A stretch of 7,663 bases of DNA from Solobacterium sp. (GTDB taxonomy: Bacteria > Bacillota_I > Bacilli_A > Erysipelotrichales > Erysipelotrichaceae), in contig JAFWCP010000087.1 in NCBI GenBank assembly GCA_017536845.1, forward strand, positions 1-7,663, written 5' to 3'. Below, piece after piece: positions 1 through 5,911 of the stretch. Under the pieces are notes generated by a model. It did no database searches. It was not told the DNA's origin and saw only the letters and a list, made by a program, of their open reading frames with translations. Both the position numbers and the translations under genes were made by a program. Within the stretch, counting starts at the first letter, position 1; each line of letters opens with the position of its first letter.

Positions 1-1
1 A

Positions 2-253
2 ACGGCTTGTCACGATTCCAGAGAATCCTGGCTGCGCCGGATTGAGGAATGGCTCTTGCTGTGGAAATCAGCCATCATGTATTGCCGCCGTACCGGAAGC
101 TGCTATGAATGTGCGCTGTTCAGTGCGGCATATGTGGAAGTTCTGGAATCAAGAGGGAAAAAGGAAGAGCTCATACAACAGTACAGCGAGAAGTATTCAC
201 ACATCCCTGACTTCTGCAATTACCTGCTCCAGTTCTGCCGATCCAGGCGCTAA
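2..253 (+). CDS. 3' end of an unidentified protein gene (5' end outside the window)
   Basis: The frame is open from the first bases to a TAA at 251-253 and gives about 83 C-terminal residues. I do not recognise the family. The fragment is rich in charged and aromatic residues and reads as amphipathic helices: RRIEEWLLLWKSAIMYCRR, then CYECALFSAAYVEVLESRG, then a lysine/glutamate-rich helix and SHIPDFCNYLLQFCR. That helix-turn-helix-turn rhythm suggests an all-alpha repeat (TPR-like) C-terminus, which is inference. It has five cysteines in the final 60 residues but no obvious paired CxxC motif, membrane segment or sorting signal. The internal TTG at 56 and the other frame starting at 42 are unlikely to be real starts, because this frame is open further upstream. 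Confidence 0.55.
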   Translation, partial: TACHDSRESWLRRIEEWLLLWKSAIMYCRRTGSCYECALFSAAYVEVLESRGKKEELIQQYSEKYSHIPDFCNYLLQFCRSRR

Positions 254-276
254 CCAATGCAGTAATCAGCAATATT

Positions 277-300
277 AAAACCCGCAGCTTTCCTGTGGGT
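277..300 (-). terminator. intrinsic terminator, mainly for the minus-strand small-peptide unit
   Basis: An 8-bp stem, ACCCGCAG (280-287) pairing with CTGTGGGT (293-300) with one G-T pair, closes a 5-base loop. Read on the minus strand, the stem is followed by TTTTAATATT, a usable U-tract. On the plus strand it is followed only by CTTATC, so it is a weak terminator for the gene ending at 253. The position suits the end of the minus-strand peptides at 360-619. Confidence 0.55.
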
Positions 301-359
301 CTTATCAACAGATCCGGTTCTGAATGAAATCGGAAATCTTATCCGGTGAAGTGCGGGCA

Positions 360-473
360 TCATTGCTTTTTCAGCCGGTACCGCAGCTTTGTTTCTGCCG
401 GGGTCTTTGCGGTAAGAAGATCCGGCAGAAACTGTTTAGGAAAACTGATCCGGACGGCAGTGTTTCCTAGCAT
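360..473 (-). CDS. possible second small basic peptide (37 aa)
   Basis: This minus-strand frame starts with ATG (473-471), 11 bases after the stop of the peptide at 485-619, and ends with TGA at 362-360, shortly before the hairpin at 277-300. The product begins MLGNTAVRISFPKQFLPDLL and ends KLRYRLKKQ, so it is short, basic and helix-prone at its C-terminus. I know no family for it. The ribosome site is poor: only an AGG four bases before the ATG. Translation would therefore depend on coupling with the peptide before it. The supports are the spacing and the terminator, not the coding signal, and it may be a chance frame in the 3' untranslated part of the transcript. Confidence 0.25.
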   Translation of the reverse strand: MLGNTAVRISFPKQFLPDLLTAKTPAETKLRYRLKKQ

Positions 474-484
474 GATGCCTGCGA

Positions 485-619
485 TCAAGGGTTTAATCCA
501 TCAGCAGTGCAAGGTATATCCTGCCATTCCATTTCGGTCTCAGTTCTGCTGCTGGTAATGATCACATCTCTCTTGTTGAAACAGACGATTTCCATTTCCG
601 GTGTTATGTATTTTTCCAT
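485..619 (-). CDS. small conserved-type peptide, 44 aa, function unknown
   Basis: The gene has ATG at 619-617 and TGA at 487-485. An AAGGAG ribosome site sits 8 bases before the start, as strong as those of the large genes here. The product begins MEKYITPEMEIVCFN, followed by KRDVIITSS, then an acidic stretch and a C-terminus with DIPCTADGLNP. I recall many very short Clostridia/Erysipelotrichia proteins with this plan: M-K-x-Y-x-x-P-E-x-E-[IV]-x-x-F, then DVI-T-S, then a variable tail. They are normally annotated as hypothetical. Some resemble ribosomally made precursor peptides, with a fixed leader and a variable tail, but no maturation enzyme is visible in this window. It has two cysteines (residues 13 and 37). 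Downstream are a possible partner peptide at 360-473 and a terminator at 277-300. Confidence 0.6.
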   Translation of the reverse strand: MEKYITPEMEIVCFNKRDVIITSSRTETEMEWQDIPCTADGLNP

Positions 620-930
620 TCTTCTAATCTCCTTGGCTCATCACATGGGCTGCTGCTATGAACTTGTCCCGCAGTTCGGCGGGGAATCAATCCGCTCATG
701 ATGAATAAAAGTATTCTATCATCATGTGAATGAAAGTTATAGAAGCACTGATGATGTTGATAGGACAAATGTACTAAAACGGCTGCACAGATCAGCTGCG
801 GAAGAAATCTTTCATGCTCATCCTGAAATCAGCTTATTGGAAATCTTTTCAGTCCGGACGCAATATTCCGGACTGCTGAAACATTCATGCGGCTGAATGA
901 CAATAAGGGATTATCAGTCATTGCGACTGC
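620..930. other. intergenic stretch without a convincing gene
   Basis: No frame here combines a ribosome site, a sensible start and a believable protein. It should hold the promoter and leader of the peptide at 485-619. The best minus-strand -10 candidate is TAGAAT near 715 and it has no good -35. A small hairpin, CCCGC (668-672) with GCGGG (679-683), would lie in the leader about 50 bases before the peptide start. A larger inverted repeat lies at 850-875. Confidence 0.5.
850..875. repeat. 9-bp perfect inverted repeat
   Basis: CAGTCCGGA (850-858) and TCCGGACTG (867-875) are perfect inverted copies with an 8-base spacer. Neither strand has a T-run after it, so it is not a standard terminator. 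It could be a protein-binding palindrome or an RNA hairpin. It lies beyond the terminator of the 981-2159 gene and upstream of the small-peptide unit, so it could act on the latter. Confidence 0.45.
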
Positions 931-969
931 AAAAAAAGAGCTTTCGCCATGCATGGCAGAAAGCTTTTT
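931..969 (-). terminator. strong terminator of the cell-wall protein gene (bidirectional form)
   Basis: The hairpin at 939-965 has arms AGCTTTC plus GCCAT and ATGGC plus GAAAGCT, a 2-base gap at the tip and one unpaired A. The minus-strand transcript then runs into seven Ts (complement of 931-937). It begins about 15 bases after the stop of the gene ending at 981. The plus-strand side also has five Ts (965-969), so it could stop transcription both ways. Confidence 0.85.
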
Positions 970-980
970 GATACATATCC

Positions 981-2159
981 TCAGTGGATCGGTTCGTTTG
1001 CAAGGATTGACCAGTACAGAGTGGAATTGTCCATTTTCCGCTGCAGGAAGCAACGGCAGATGACGCTCGGTTCGCTTTTCAACACCCACTTGTCGCCGTC
1101 ATAATACGAACCGTATATCCCGTATTCGACAATGCGGATGTGCCCTGTGCCGGTCACCTTATGGAACAACGGCATAGGCTCCGGTGTTTCCCAGCCGGTA
1201 GGGATCAGGAAGGTATAATAGCTGTAATCATGCGGGGTGGAAGAAGAGGCCAGACGGTAGGCATCCTTGTTATTCTCTGCCTCCTTCAACAATTCTTCAA
1301 ACACCGGTTCGGCAAGGTTCAGGACATTTTCCCTGATCCAGTCGATGTTATATCCATCATACTTGAAGTAGCCATCCTCAAACCAGTTGTATGGATCCGT
1401 TTCGTTTGGATGCAATTCCATGGCAGGTTTGCTGTTGGATGGATAAAGGTCATAATCCACGCATTGTTTGAAAGAAGTTGCAATCAGATGGTCAAAGATG
1501 TTTACGGAATTGACTGCCGGGTTGGCGGCAGAATAGACCATTGAGTAATCGACAGAGTAAGAGGAATATCCGAGCTGGAACCGGTTGATAAAGTCATAGA
1601 GATCATCATTATATGCTTCCGTCTCCAGCAGATTGTCCAGGACGCCGGTCACTTCGTCAAAATGGTAGATGGTATTGTCGATGGTATAGTCACCCTTGAC
1701 CATCTGGCCGGTGATTAAATCATAGTAATACAGATTGCCGACCTGGCCGGGATACAGTTTGGCATCACTGCCGACCGGTGTATACCAGCCTTTGATCATT
1801 TTGCCGTCACCGTTATACCTGACCCATTTGCCTTCCTTGTTAATGCCGGCTGCCATGTCACTCTGGTAGATGTAGGGCATCCAGACTTCCTTGTTTTCCG
1901 CCTTGGCGCCATTGTAGATGGCATCCAGCCAGTACCAGCCATCCGATGCCGGGTCATAGATTTCCCGGCCTCTTTCATAGCCGTAGACGGTATCGGTGAT
2001 GTTTTTGGGATCACCCGGCATTCCCTGGCGGGTGCCGTTTTCATACCAGTACTGCTTGCCACCTTCTGTTTTCCAGACAAGGTGGTCCAGGCCATGCACC
2101 GGTACAGCACTCATGAGCATTGCTCCGCTGAGCAAAGCCGTCATCAGAATTCTTTTCAT
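981..2159 (-). CDS. secreted protein with cell-wall-binding (glucan/choline-binding-like) repeats
   Basis: The protein has 392 residues and starts at the ATG at 2159-2157, which has AGGAG 7 bases upstream. The start further upstream at 2186 lacks this and would spoil the signal peptide. Residues 1-23 (MKRILMTALLSGAMLMSAVP and on) are a classic Sec signal peptide with cleavage likely near VHG. Residues 28-170 carry aromatic/glycine repeats: GKQYWYENGTRQG, DGWYWLDAIYNGAKA, GKWVRYNGDGKMIKGWY, GNLYYYDLITGQMVKGDY and NTIYHFDEVTG. This is the pattern of cell-wall-binding repeats that hold proteins on teichoic acid choline or surface glucan. Residues 180-392 form a second domain rich in Tyr, Trp and Asp that I do not recognise, with no LPxTG motif and no clear catalytic motif. 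Similar repeat-plus-unknown proteins are common in Erysipelotrichaceae and Lachnospiraceae. It lies 83 bases downstream of the AraC gene on the same strand and ends at a strong terminator. Confidence 0.85.
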   Translation of the reverse strand: MKRILMTALLSGAMLMSAVPVHGLDHLVWKTEGGKQYWYENGTRQGMPGDPKNITDTVYGYERGREIYDPASDGWYWLDAIYNGAKAENKEVWMPYIYQSDMAAGINKEGKWVRYNGDGKMIKGWYTPVGSDAKLYPGQVGNLYYYDLITGQMVKGDYTIDNTIYHFDEVTGVLDNLLETEAYNDDLYDFINRFQLGYSSYSVDYSMVYSAANPAVNSVNIFDHLIATSFKQCVDYDLYPSNSKPAMELHPNETDPYNWFEDGYFKYDGYNIDWIRENVLNLAEPVFEELLKEAENNKDAYRLASSSTPHDYSYYTFLIPTGWETPEPMPLFHKVTGTGHIRIVEYGIYGSYYDGDKWVLKSEPSVICRCFLQRKMDNSTLYWSILANEPIH

Positions 2160-2206
2160 ATGCATTCTCCTTTTATGATCCGGCATGAACTGCCTTTGTT
2201 ATGTAT

Positions 2207-2212
2207 ATTATA
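2207..2212 (-). promoter_or_regulatory. possible -10 box for the cell-wall protein gene
   Basis: The minus strand reads TATAAT, about 48 bases before the ATG at 2159. No good -35 lies 16-18 bases upstream; that stretch is GC-rich. The promoter may be weak or activator-dependent, or the match may be accidental in an AT-rich spacer, with the gene read through from the regulator. Confidence 0.35.
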
Positions 2213-2242
2213 AAAAAGATTCTGACTGCGCGGGCCGCCTTT

Positions 2243-3175
2243 TCAGCCTGCCGGGTTCTTTTTTCCTTCGTTTTCGTTGACGGTGCTGCGGCGCTGGATG
2301 GCCATGGCCCGCATTTCCTTGGGCGTCATGCCATAATGGCGGACAAACAGGCGGTTGAAATAGCTCTGCTGGTTGAAGCCGCATTTGCCGGCAATTTCCG
2401 AAAACTGCAGGTCGGTATTGTTGACCAGGTAGACACTGCATTCCAGACGGTATTTCTGCACATGCTCAATGGGCGATTCCTGCAGGTAGCGGCGGAACAG
2501 CCTTGTACAGCGGGAACGCGATACCCCGCCGGCTGCCGCAATCTGGTCCACGGTGATTTCATCCCGGTAGTTTTCACCGATAAAGCCAAGCATTTCCCTG
2601 ACCACCTGCAGGTCGATATTCCGGTTGATCGTATCATCCGGGTTGGTATGGCGGTAGATCCGCCAGATCTGCCGCAGCAGCTGCAGATAATGGGACGCAA
2701 TTTCAAATTCCCAGGCATCCGGCTTATGCCGGTTCAGGTCAAAGATGGCATCCAGGTCATAAGAAAACAACGGGGAAACAGGCCGGATGACGGTGGCGGA
2801 GAACCTGTCGTCATTGACCATCCGGTCAATCAGCGGGTCCAGGATGGGGGAACTGACGGCTTTGGGCATGGCCGCAAGAATCCGGCAGCGGGCCGGAATA
2901 TGCGTGACGGTCCGGAACATATGGAACTGGTTGCTGTTGATGAACAGGGTTTCCGATTCCCGTACAAAGAACAGTGTGCCGTCCACCTCAAAACAGAATT
3001 CCCCTTCCAGGACCCTGATCCAGAAAAACTCATTGTAAACACGGGTGGTGATCTTGACCGTCTGTTTCTCGGTAAAGCTGTATTCCTCAGCCGAGATCAT
3101 CAGCGTGGGGGTAATATAGGCCGGTGCATCGGGATATCTCTGCTGGGCCGGCTGTTCTGTCCGTCCTGTTTCCAT
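2243..3175 (-). CDS. AraC-family transcriptional regulator
   Basis: This is a 310-residue cytoplasmic regulator, the usual length for AraC proteins with a sensor domain. The start at 3175 has AAAGGAG just upstream (AAGGAGAAGGAAC then ATG); the longer frame reaching 3478 runs through the control region and into the divergent gene. Residues about 20-105 are beta-rich with a cupin-like pattern (FFWIRVLEGEFCFEVDGTLF, then FINSNQFHMF), the usual effector-sensing domain. Residues about 190-290 hold two helix-turn-helix units: ITVDQIAAAGGVSRSRCTRL, with FRRYLQESPIEHVQKYRL linking to LQFSEIAGKCGFNQQSYFNR, then the signature F-x-x-x-YGMTPKEMR. The inducer cannot be read from sequence. It is divergent from the lipoprotein at 3316, and 83 bases upstream of the cell-wall protein gene, so both are candidate targets. 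The tail after residue 292 is polar and probably disordered. Confidence 0.92.
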   Translation of the reverse strand: METGRTEQPAQQRYPDAPAYITPTLMISAEEYSFTEKQTVKITTRVYNEFFWIRVLEGEFCFEVDGTLFFVRESETLFINSNQFHMFRTVTHIPARCRILAAMPKAVSSPILDPLIDRMVNDDRFSATVIRPVSPLFSYDLDAIFDLNRHKPDAWEFEIASHYLQLLRQIWRIYRHTNPDDTINRNIDLQVVREMLGFIGENYRDEITVDQIAAAGGVSRSRCTRLFRRYLQESPIEHVQKYRLECSVYLVNNTDLQFSEIAGKCGFNQQSYFNRLFVRHYGMTPKEMRAMAIQRRSTVNENEGKKNPAG

Positions 3176-3315
3176 GTTCCTTCTCCTTTTGTGTTTCAGA
3201 TTAAAGATCGTGCTAACATTATATCCGATTGTACTATAATTTCCTTTCCAAATACCCCATAATTGTTGCGCTTGGGCTGATTGTACAAATTGTCCATGCA
3301 TTGGAGGAAAGAAAA
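3176..3315. promoter_or_regulatory. divergent control region between the AraC regulator and the lipoprotein
   Basis: It holds two TATAAT boxes. The one at 3218-3223 reads leftwards for the regulator, 42 bases before its start. The one at 3235-3240 reads rightwards for the lipoprotein, giving a leader of about 70 bases. Neither has a good -35, which fits promoters that need an activator. The octamer GATTGTAC occurs twice in the same orientation, at 3227-3234 (touching the rightward -10) and 3279-3286. The second is part of the palindrome TTGTACAA (3281-3288). These could be operator sites for the regulator, which is inference. The lipoprotein ribosome site is GGAGG at 3303-3307. Confidence 0.5.
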
Positions 3316-4086
3316 ATGAAGAAAGCATTATCAATCGTGCTGTGCGCTGTCCTGCTGGCAGGCTGCTCCGGCACTTCGACAACATCTGAAACAGCACCTG
3401 CAAAGAGTGAAGCAGCATCCGAACAGACCGGCGAAAAAGACGTCCAGACTGTCGGTGTCTACACCATTTACAACGCAACCGGCAAGAGCATTACCGACCT
3501 GTACCTGTATCCGGCAGGCGCTGCCGACAAGGGCGAGAACTACGCTGCCGGCGGCCATGGCTTCGGCGATGCCCATGCCATGGTCCTCAGCTATGACGCA
3601 GCCGAGAATCCTGACGTTGAACTGACGCTTGAATTCACGACAAACGCCGGCTATACAGGAACATTCAAAACCCTGCACATTGAAACCGCTCCGATTACCC
3701 TCAAAGCGGAAGAAGATGTCCAGAGCGGTGCGACACAGATCGCCTTCCAGGCTTCCCCGGCTGAATACACCATTTACAACACCACCGGTGAAGAAGTCAC
3801 TGATCTGTATATGTACCGTACAGGTTCCTCCGACAAGGGTGACAACCTGATCGACGGTGCTGGCCAGGACGGCGGCAGCCAGGTCATCAGCTATGACGCT
3901 GTTCCGGAATTCCTGCTGGATGAAGAAGGCAAGATGGGTGCCTTCACACTCGAATTCACAACTGCTTCCGGCTACACCGGCAAGTTCGAAACCCTCTCCT
4001 ATGAGAAGGCTCCGATCTGCCTGATCAGTGCCGATGCCATGACCGGCGCAACCCAGATCAAGTTCGGCGCTCCTGCCAAGAACTGA
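3316..4086 (+). CDS. surface lipoprotein, tandem duplicated domain with DxxSGAT-like motifs
   Basis: The protein has 256 residues and starts at the ATG at 3316, with GGAGG 8 bases upstream. The start at 3229 lies in the promoter region and would bury the signal peptide. Residues 1-17 form a lipoprotein signal: MKK, a hydrophobic core and the lipobox LAGC with Cys17 as the lipidated residue. Residues 18-45 are a Ser/Thr/Glu linker. Two homologous repeats follow at residues 49-144 and 151-250. Both start YTIYN-x-TG, then TDLY-x-Y, then SDKG or ADKG with EN/DN, then SYDA, then LEFTT-x-x-GYTG-x-F-x-TL, and both end in TAPI or KAPI before the tail. The opening resembles a family of small beta domains with an N-x-TG...LY-x-(S/Y)P...GEN pattern found in many secreted bacterial proteins. 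Each repeat ends in D-x-x-(S/T)-G-A-T-Q-I (D134-T140 and D240-T246). This resembles the threonine site flavinylated by ApbE, but the fold is not clearly the known FMN-binding domain. Function otherwise unknown. It is probably regulated by the divergent AraC protein. Confidence 0.88.
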   Translation: MKKALSIVLCAVLLAGCSGTSTTSETAPAKSEAASEQTGEKDVQTVGVYTIYNATGKSITDLYLYPAGAADKGENYAAGGHGFGDAHAMVLSYDAAENPDVELTLEFTTNAGYTGTFKTLHIETAPITLKAEEDVQSGATQIAFQASPAEYTIYNTTGEEVTDLYMYRTGSSDKGDNLIDGAGQDGGSQVISYDAVPEFLLDEEGKMGAFTLEFTTASGYTGKFETLSYEKAPICLISADAMTGATQIKFGAPAKN

Positions 4087-4108
4087 TCCGCAGACTGCTT
4101 TTGAGAGA

Positions 4109-4157
4109 GGCTCTGCCTGCATGGATGATTACCAGTCCATGCCGGCGGAGCCTTTTT
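4109..4157 (+). terminator. strong intrinsic terminator of the lipoprotein gene
   Basis: A 17-bp stem begins at GGCTC (4109) and closes at GAGCC (4152), with one mismatch and one G-T pair around the 10-base loop TGATTACCAG. Five Ts follow (4153-4157). It starts 22 bases after the stop at 4086. Confidence 0.9.
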
Positions 4158-4166
4158 ATGTGACTG

Positions 4167-4194
4167 AAAAAGGACATCGTTGGTGATGTCCTTT
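4167..4194 (-). terminator. terminator for the minus-strand MATE gene
   Basis: AAAGGACATC (4169-4178) pairs perfectly with GATGTCCTTT (4185-4194) around a 6-base loop. The minus-strand transcript then reads five Ts (complement of 4167-4171). It is back to back with the plus-strand terminator at 4109-4157, as expected between convergent genes. It lies about 107 bases beyond the current MATE stop, closer to where a longer ancestral reading frame would have ended. Confidence 0.8.
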
Positions 4195-4236
4195 GATCAT
4201 ATTCGGTAAGTATCATCTGCCGGCATGCAGGCCCCA

Positions 4237-4313
4237 TCAGTCCGCAATGGCTTTCAGCCGGTCATAGCAGCCGTCCGCAAAGAAACTGCAGACCCTTTCG
4301 TCAATGCCGTTGA
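4237..4313 (-). pseudogene. possible leftover 3' coding tail after the MATE stop
   Basis: In a different frame from the MATE gene, the minus strand reads NGIDERVCSFFADGCYDRLK then AIAD and TGA (4239-4237), overlapping the last few MATE codons. It has no start of its own. It could be the remaining end of a longer ancestral gene, or of a neighbour, fused here by a deletion or frameshift. I cannot name it, and a chance open frame of 25 codons is quite possible. Confidence 0.2.
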
Positions 4314-5782
4314 GCCCGTTTCCCGGCACCCCGGCTCAGGCAGAAGTCATAAGCCTCCTGAGAGAATGCAACGACTTCCTGGGCAGTTCTTGGCGAACCG
4401 GCCAGTTCCTGGTCCTGCCTGTGGCCATATTCCTTCGGCAGCATCAGGATCATATCCCAGAACGTTTCCGGTCTGCGGCTGCTGTAGATATTTACCAGCA
4501 GAATGATGATCGGGATCAGCACCAGCATCCACAGCTGGGCCTGGGAAACACCGTTGAAGATGACGCCGCTGCGGATCTCGTCCGAGATTCCTGCCGGCAC
4601 ACGGCTCAGCCTTGTCTGTACACAGAAAATGATAAATACGATATCGGAGAGGACGTAGATGACATTGGCCAGAAACGTCCTGCCGATCGTCTGCAGATAG
4701 ATGGCAAACAAAGAGGAAAACGCCTGTCCGAGAAGCCCCACCGCAAAGAAATAGATGGCAATATCCGCAACTGCAATACTGTCAGGATTGTCACCGAGAT
4801 AAAACCATGAAACCCGCGGAATCACGCTCCAGTTTCTTAACAGAAGGGTGATGGCAAGACCGAACAGAAACTCCGTGAATACCGCGATCGACACCGTATA
4901 ACGTAATCCGTTCCTGTTCTCTTCGGAATAATAGAATCCCAGAAGCATCGCCATGGTCAATGCGATGGCAAGAAACAGATCATTGGTCAGATAGCCAATC
5001 TGCACCTGCACATTGTAGGCCGCAACACCGGAAGATGTCGCAGACGCGGCAAGCAGATGGTTCAGATATACCGACCGGAACACGGCAGTGATTTTTCTGA
5101 CTCCCATCGGAAGGCCGAACATTGTCATGCCTGCGACCAGAGGCAGCGACACGCCGCATAGCTTTGGCTTTAACAGCACTTCTTGATTCAGCCTGTAATA
5201 AAGCAGGTACACCGAAAGGGCGAGACAGTAGCTGATCGAGGTAGCAATTCCTATCATCAGGAGATCGCCATGCACCAGCATGACGACCAGGTCCAGAAGG
5301 ACATTGGAAAACGTCAGTACCACCGCATACCGGAATGTCCATCTGCGGGAGCCTTCAAGATTCATGCTCATGGAGATGATATTGCCGGCGATCAAAGCAG
5401 GAAGCCCGACGGGAATCCCTCTCAGGTATTTTCTGCAGGGATCGAATTCCGCTGATCCCGGGATTGCGCCAAGCAGTTCTGCTGTAAACGGAGCTGCCGT
5501 AAGAATCATAACCATCATGGCTATGGCAAGGACGGTACCGGTGATCAGCGTCATTGAGAAGATCTCCCGCGCTTTCTCCTGATTGCCTTTGGAAAGCTCC
5601 ATTGTGCAGCGGGGCTGGGCGCCGGCTGTCAGGACGCCATAGATCACCGCGGATAAAAACCACACCGGGCTGGTCAGGCTGAGCGCACCGACATCCGCTG
5701 TTTCCATCGTATGGCCGATGATAAAACCATCGACGATGCTGCCTATTGTCGACATCAGGGCAGACAGGAAAAAAGATATCAT
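4301..5782 (-). CDS. MATE-family efflux transporter, probably damaged at both ends
   Basis: The open frame codes for 493 residues of an inner-membrane multidrug/toxin extrusion protein that would export small compounds using a sodium or proton gradient. Residues 1-430 give about 12 hydrophobic segments in two halves. The first helix holds STIGSIVDGFIIGHTMETAD, the typical N-terminal MATE signature (IVDG-x-(F/I)-(I/V)-G); GSRRWTFRYAVVLTFSNVLLD and LFGLPMGVRKI are also family-like. The first ATG of the uninterrupted frame lies inside transmembrane helix 1 and has no good ribosome site. The natural start is probably 5866, but an in-frame TGA lies between (see the separate entry). After the last helix, residues about 440-493 are soluble and contain RTAQEVVAFSQEAYDFCLSR. 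That resembles the start of the ATP-binding (HATPase, anti-sigma-like) domain that some Firmicutes MATE proteins carry at the C-terminus, but it stops after 29 residues. It may be a pseudogene or a shortened functional pump. Confidence 0.8.
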   Translation of the reverse strand: MISFFLSALMSTIGSIVDGFIIGHTMETADVGALSLTSPVWFLSAVIYGVLTAGAQPRCTMELSKGNQEKAREIFSMTLITGTVLAIAMMVMILTAAPFTAELLGAIPGSAEFDPCRKYLRGIPVGLPALIAGNIISMSMNLEGSRRWTFRYAVVLTFSNVLLDLVVMLVHGDLLMIGIATSISYCLALSVYLLYYRLNQEVLLKPKLCGVSLPLVAGMTMFGLPMGVRKITAVFRSVYLNHLLAASATSSGVAAYNVQVQIGYLTNDLFLAIALTMAMLLGFYYSEENRNGLRYTVSIAVFTEFLFGLAITLLLRNWSVIPRVSWFYLGDNPDSIAVADIAIYFFAVGLLGQAFSSLFAIYLQTIGRTFLANVIYVLSDIVFIIFCVQTRLSRVPAGISDEIRSGVIFNGVSQAQLWMLVLIPIIILLVNIYSSRRPETFWDMILMLPKEYGHRQDQELAGSPRTAQEVVAFSQEAYDFCLSRGAGKRAQRH

Positions 5783-5866
5783 CGATACAAGGAATACCTT
5801 GGCCGTGATCTCTGGCAGTGAATTGTACCTTTCCCGGATTCTTCAAAATGATTTCCTGTTTTTCAT
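5783..5866 (-). pseudogene. natural N-terminus of the MATE gene, interrupted by TGA
   Basis: From the ATG at 5866-5864 the frame reads MKNRKSF, then TGA (5845-5843), then RIRERYNSLPEITAKVFLVS directly into MISFF of the open frame at 5782. The amphipathic RERYNSLPEI segment and the VFLVS start of helix 1 are what a MATE N-terminus needs, and an AGGGG ribosome site lies 9 bases before this ATG. No ATG, GTG or TTG occurs between the TGA and 5782. Translation would need readthrough, a rare start, or the start inside helix 1. A sequencing error in one base could also explain it. Confidence 0.6.
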
Positions 5867-5911
5867 ACGAATCTGCCCCTGCACCTGTTTATCATTCTTT
5901 TTTACTGGGAC

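Noticed and set aside
850..875. Inverted repeat as a transcription terminator
   Set aside because: There is no T-run on either side, and no gene ends close enough; the real terminator is at 931-969.
2201..3262. Long plus-strand frame of 353 codons antisense to the AraC gene
   Set aside because: It lies wholly over the well-supported AraC protein, has no ribosome site and no family-like sequence; it is a shadow of the GC-biased third codon positions on the other strand.
3331..4122. Minus-strand frame of 263 codons over the lipoprotein
   Set aside because: It is antisense to a gene with a clear ribosome site, lipobox, duplicated domains and terminator; its cysteine-rich, low-complexity product mirrors the repeats of the real gene.
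5843..5845. TGA read as tryptophan (Mycoplasma-type code) or selenocysteine
   Set aside because: Genes in this window end properly at TGA followed by terminators or overlapping starts, and no SECIS-like hairpin is evident after the codon.
5355..5846. Minus-strand frame starting MKNPGKVQF, overlapping the MATE N-terminus
   Set aside because: It starts at a TTG next to the MATE TGA and has no membrane-protein character; the MATE signature is in the other frame. Its existence does not show a frameshift, because the MATE N-terminal residues read on in one frame past the TGA.
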